Of a stretch of DNA of 64,000 nucleotides, positions 61,736 to 64,000 are shown in pieces. This DNA comes from Cronobacter sakazakii. Its GTDB lineage: Bacteria > Pseudomonadota > Gammaproteobacteria > Enterobacterales > Enterobacteriaceae. The notes under the pieces are model-generated. The model did not search any database. It had not been told where the DNA came from and saw only the letters and a list, made by a program, of their open reading frames with translations. Position 1 is the stretch's first letter. The number at the start of each line of letters is the position of its first letter. The DNA lies in NCBI RefSeq assembly GCF_000982825.1, contig NZ_CP011047.1:1736001-1800000 (forward strand), read 5' to 3'. A program made the translations under genes and the position numbers.

Positions 61736-61763
61736 AAAACCTCCCGCGTGGAGGTTTTTTTTA
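61736..61763 (+). terminator. kduD terminator
   Basis: AAAACCTCC-CGCGT-GGAGGTTTTTTTT, a stem of at least 9 bp counting A-T pairs, followed by a run of T residues, 17 bases after kduD. Confidence 0.9.
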
Positions 61764-61790
61764 TGGGGAACGTTTAGCGGTGCGGGATGC

Positions 61791-61819
61791 GGTGGGTGCG
61801 CTTTGCTTACCCACCCTAC
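61791..61819 (-). repeat. Extragenic palindrome, copy 4
   Basis: Minus-strand reading GTAGGGTGGGTAAGCAAAGC followed by GCACCCACC; same family as copies 1-3 beside bglA. Confidence 0.85.
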
Positions 61820-61842
61820 AAAACACATAGCCCTTTTCGCTC

Positions 61843-61875
61843 GTAGGGTGGGTGCGCTTCGCTTACCCACCCTAC
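61843..61875. repeat. Extragenic palindrome, copy 5, extended symmetric form
   Basis: GTAGGGTGGGT-GCGCTTCGCTT-ACCCACCCTAC: perfect 11-bp arms around an 11-base centre. Here both ends carry the full GTAGGG/CCCTAC arm, unlike the 29-base units. Confidence 0.88.
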
Positions 61876-61899
61876 AAAGTAGGTAATCCTGATGTTAGC

Positions 61900-61928
61900 G
61901 TAGGGCGGGTAAGCGAAGCGCACCCGCC
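61900..61928 (+). repeat. Extragenic palindrome, copy 6
   Basis: GTAGGGCGGGTAAGCGAAGC followed by GCACCCGCC, with compensating T-to-C and A-to-G changes in the arms relative to copy 2, so the stem is kept. Confidence 0.85.
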
Positions 61929-61954
61929 GGACACCATCTTTACCACGTTTACCT

Positions 61955-61978
61955 AACCCCGCCCACACAGGCGGGGTT
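61955..61978 (-). terminator. Hairpin after togB
   Basis: AACCCCGCC and GGCGGGGTT (9-bp perfect arms, 6-base loop) follow togB on the minus strand 17 bases past its stop. There is no T run after it, so it may be a terminator aided by Rho or an mRNA end-protecting hairpin. Confidence 0.5.
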
Positions 61979-61994
61979 GCAACAGAAACTACGC

Positions 61995-63284
61995 TTAGCG
62001 CATCGCGCGTTTCAGAATACGCTCTGCCTGGCGCTGGAATTCCGCCGCGGCGTCTTCAACGGATTTCTGGCCATAATCGATATATTGCAGCGCGGTGCCG
62101 AACTGCGACACGATTTGCGGATCGTCAAAATAGGGCGAAACGGCAAGCGTGGTCGGCAGCGACTGCGCCAGCTTCAGGCCAGACACCGACGGATCGTCAT
62201 CTTTAATCACGCCCGCTTCGGTAAGCTGCGCCACCGCGGCCTTGCTGAGCGGCACGCCGCGTTCAAGCCCCAGCGCCGCCACGCCCTCTTTGCTGTTCAG
62301 CAGGAAGTTAATCAACTGCGCAGCCTCTTTCGGGTGTTTAGTGGATTTACCGATTGAGAGCATCTGTGCCGGTTTAAAGAACAGGCCCGCATCTTTGGCG
62401 CCCGGCAGCATCGGGTAAGCACCCAGCTCAAGCTTCGCGGGCGGCTTTAAGTTGTCGGAGTATTTGGTAATGGTGGAGTTCCACATATAGGTGCCCGCCC
62501 ACTCGCCCTGGATCCACGGCTTCATCTCATACATGTTGCTCTTGCCGAACGAGGCATAATATTTAGTATCCGGCATCACGTGGCTGTCGATGAGCTTTTT
62601 ATACATGCCGAAAAACTCGACCCACTGCGCTTTGCTGTAGGCGAATTTTTTGGTTTTCTCATCCACCGCCGGAATATTGTATTTCTGCACCATGTAGGAG
62701 TTGAGCAGGGCCAGCACATCCTGATGCTCCAGCACGACCGGGTAATACTGTTTGCCGAGTTTCGACTCGAACGTTTTACCGGCGGCCATCAGCTCATCCC
62801 AGGTTTTCGGGTAGTCGACGCCCGCTTTCTTCCAGGTTTCATTGTTGTAGTAGAATACGCGGGCGGTGACGGAGATCGGAATACCGTTGAGCTTGCCGTT
62901 GACAGTAGTGGACTTCAGCTCTTTCGGGTCGAACTGGCTCAGGTCGATGACATCTTTTACCTGATTTAAATCGTAAAACCCGTCGCCGTTTTTGGAGAAG
63001 ATCGGCAGCCAGTTCCAGTTGGTTTGCATCACGTCCGGCTCGGTGCCGCCCGCGATTTGCGTGGTAAGACGCGAAAGATGGCCGTCCCAGCCGGTGTATT
63101 CCGGCTTAACGCTAATTTCCGGGTGCTGTTTGTGAAATTCCTCCAGCGCTTTCAGCGTGACCTGGTGACGGCCATTGCCGCCCCACCAGGACATACGCAG
63201 CTCGACGTTTTCCGCCGAGTGCGACGGCAGCGCGCAAAGGGTGAGGGTAGACGCTAATGCTGTGCTAACGAGGGCTTTTTTCAT
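61995..63284 (-). CDS. togB: TogB-like oligogalacturonide-binding protein of an ABC importer
   Basis: A 429-residue periplasmic solute-binding protein of the sugar type (SBP family 1). The signal peptide ends at SHSA (about residue 24). The mature region begins ENVELRMSWWGGNGRHQVTL, typical of binding proteins for oligosaccharides and close to Dickeya TogB in length. The ATPase gene lies 13 bases upstream on the same strand, the order A then B of togMNAB. The start at 63284 gives a good signal peptide; the frame is open 16 codons before it. Substrate assignment rests on ogl, kduD and kdgM nearby. Confidence 0.87.
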   Translation of the reverse strand: MKKALVSTALASTLTLCALPSHSAENVELRMSWWGGNGRHQVTLKALEEFHKQHPEISVKPEYTGWDGHLSRLTTQIAGGTEPDVMQTNWNWLPIFSKNGDGFYDLNQVKDVIDLSQFDPKELKSTTVNGKLNGIPISVTARVFYYNNETWKKAGVDYPKTWDELMAAGKTFESKLGKQYYPVVLEHQDVLALLNSYMVQKYNIPAVDEKTKKFAYSKAQWVEFFGMYKKLIDSHVMPDTKYYASFGKSNMYEMKPWIQGEWAGTYMWNSTITKYSDNLKPPAKLELGAYPMLPGAKDAGLFFKPAQMLSIGKSTKHPKEAAQLINFLLNSKEGVAALGLERGVPLSKAAVAQLTEAGVIKDDDPSVSGLKLAQSLPTTLAVSPYFDDPQIVSQFGTALQYIDYGQKSVEDAAAEFQRQAERILKRAMR

Positions 63285-63297
63285 TATAAGATTCCTG

Positions 63298-64000
63298 TCA
63301 GAGAGTGAGGTTCTGTTCTGTTTTGGCGTCAAAAAGATGACACTTATTCATGTCGAACTTAAAAAACACCTTGCGGTGAAGGCCCTTTTCAATCATCGGC
63401 TTAGCTTCATCGGAAGGGATGCGGCAGGTCATTTCGAAATCCGCGACCTTGAGATAGACGAAAAACTCGTGACCCATATTCTCCACGCGCACCAGTTCAC
63501 CGGTGCCGCAGGGTTCGGCATAGGGCGTGTCGGAAATTGAGACATATTCCGGGCGAATGCCGAAGAAAACCTGTTGCCCGGCGTATGCGGTCACTTTCTC
63601 CTGCTGGCGTGGCGTCAGCGCCAGGCGGTCATCGCCGATGCAAATTCGCAGCTCGCCTGCTTCTTCCACCAGTTTGCCGGGTTTAATGTTCATCTCCGGC
63701 GCGCCGATAAAGCCCGCCACGAACATGTTTTTCGGGTAGTGATAGAGATTATCTGGCGTGTCCACCTGCATAATATGACCAAGCTTCATCACGCAGATGC
63801 GATCGCCCATAGTCATTGCCTCGGTCTGATCGTGCGTGACGTAGACCGTGGTGGCCGGTTTGCCGCTCTTTTTCAGCTGTTTATGCAAATCGGAAATACG
63901 GATGCGCATCGAGGCGCGCAGTTTGGCGTCGAGGTTAGAGAGCGGCTCATCGAAGAGAAAGACATCCGGCTTTTTCACAATCGCGCGGCCCACCGCCACG
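63298..64000 (-). CDS. togA: TogA-like ABC transporter ATPase, cut by the window edge
   Basis: The C-terminal 233 or so residues of a sugar-importer ATPase of the MalK/MsmX group; the Walker A and signature motifs lie outside the window. Visible are Walker B VFLFDEPLSNLDAKLR, the switch His in VYVTHDQTEAMTMGDRI and the C-terminal TOBE-type regulatory domain (FFGIRPEYVSI). Followed 13 bases later by togB. The membrane genes togM and togN are expected beyond the right edge. Confidence 0.88.
   Translation of the reverse strand, partial: VAVGRAIVKKPDVFLFDEPLSNLDAKLRASMRIRISDLHKQLKKSGKPATTVYVTHDQTEAMTMGDRICVMKLGHIMQVDTPDNLYHYPKNMFVAGFIGAPEMNIKPGKLVEEAGELRICIGDDRLALTPRQQEKVTAYAGQQVFFGIRPEYVSISDTPYAEPCGTGELVRVENMGHEFFVYLKVADFEMTCRIPSDEAKPMIEKGLHRKVFFKFDMNKCHLFDAKTEQNLTL

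Overview
The window comes from the chromosome of a member of the Enterobacteriaceae. Nearly every gene has a recognisable Escherichia coli counterpart at close to identical length, and the gene order follows the 64-66 min region of E. coli read in reverse (yggR-ruvX-yqgE-gshB-rsmE-endA-sprT-galP-metK-speAB-loiP-tktA-epd-pgk-fbaA-mscS-argO-yggE-argP-rpiA-serA-fau-ssrS-zapA-ygfB-pepP-ubiH-ubiI-gcvTHP-ygfF-bglA-yqfB-yqfA-ygfZ-sdhE-cptA-fldB-xerD-dsbC-recJ-prfB-lysS-actS-glyU-yqeF). The high GC content and the accessory genes suggest a Cronobacter-like or Enterobacter-like genus. The genus is an inference and cannot be fixed from this sequence alone.

Layout. 1-3.3 kb: the end of yggR, then an inserted divergent pair, a 752-residue FAD-dependent oxidoreductase and an IclR-type regulator, sharing a perfect 15-bp palindrome. 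3.3-7.5 kb: ruvX-yqgE-gshB-rsmE, endA and sprT, all on the minus strand. 7.5-10.7 kb: galP and metK with CRP, Gal and Met operators. 11-14.5 kb: yqgB-speA-speB (agmatine and putrescine synthesis). 14.5-22.6 kb: loiP, tktA, an orphan ADP-ribosylglycohydrolase, then the glycolytic cluster epd-pgk-fbaA. 22.7-28.7 kb: mscS, argO, yggE, argP, rpiA, serA. 28.7-34.3 kb: fau, 6S RNA and zapA on the minus strand, and ygfB-pepP-ubiH-ubiI on the plus strand. 34.7-40.2 kb: the glycine cleavage operon gcvTHP and ygfF. 40.2-42.7 kb: a cluster of extragenic palindromes, bglA and an RpiR-type regulator. 42.9-52.8 kb: yqfB, yqfA, ygfZ, sdhE-cptA, fldB, and xerD-dsbC-recJ-prfB-lysS, with prfB carrying its programmed frameshift. 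52.9-53.9 kb: the amidase activator actS (ygeR) and tRNA-Gly(CCC).

Right of the tRNA gene the content becomes accessory: a 540-bp AT-richer non-coding stretch, a LysE-type exporter, an IprA-like regulator and yqeF. These are followed by a module for uptake and breakdown of pectin-derived oligogalacturonides: a KdgM-type porin, oligogalacturonide lyase (ogl), kduD, and the togB and togA ends of a togMNAB-like ABC importer. KdgR-like boxes sit in front of the porin and between ogl and kduD. A complete 768-bp IS1 with a 9-bp target duplication lies at the very end of ogl. It replaces the last two codons and the stop with one codon and a stop supplied by its own inverted repeat, and it separates ogl from its terminator. 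A second cluster of the same extragenic palindromes lies between kduD and togB.

I did not find a clearly undescribed multi-gene system. The best leads are the IS1-supplied stop codon of ogl, the FAD oxidoreductase/IclR pair with its operator, the palindrome clusters at two loci, the orphan ADP-ribosylglycohydrolase, the overlap of yqgB with speA, and candidate operators for bglA and kdgM. Nothing resembles a CRISPR array, a prophage or a defence island.
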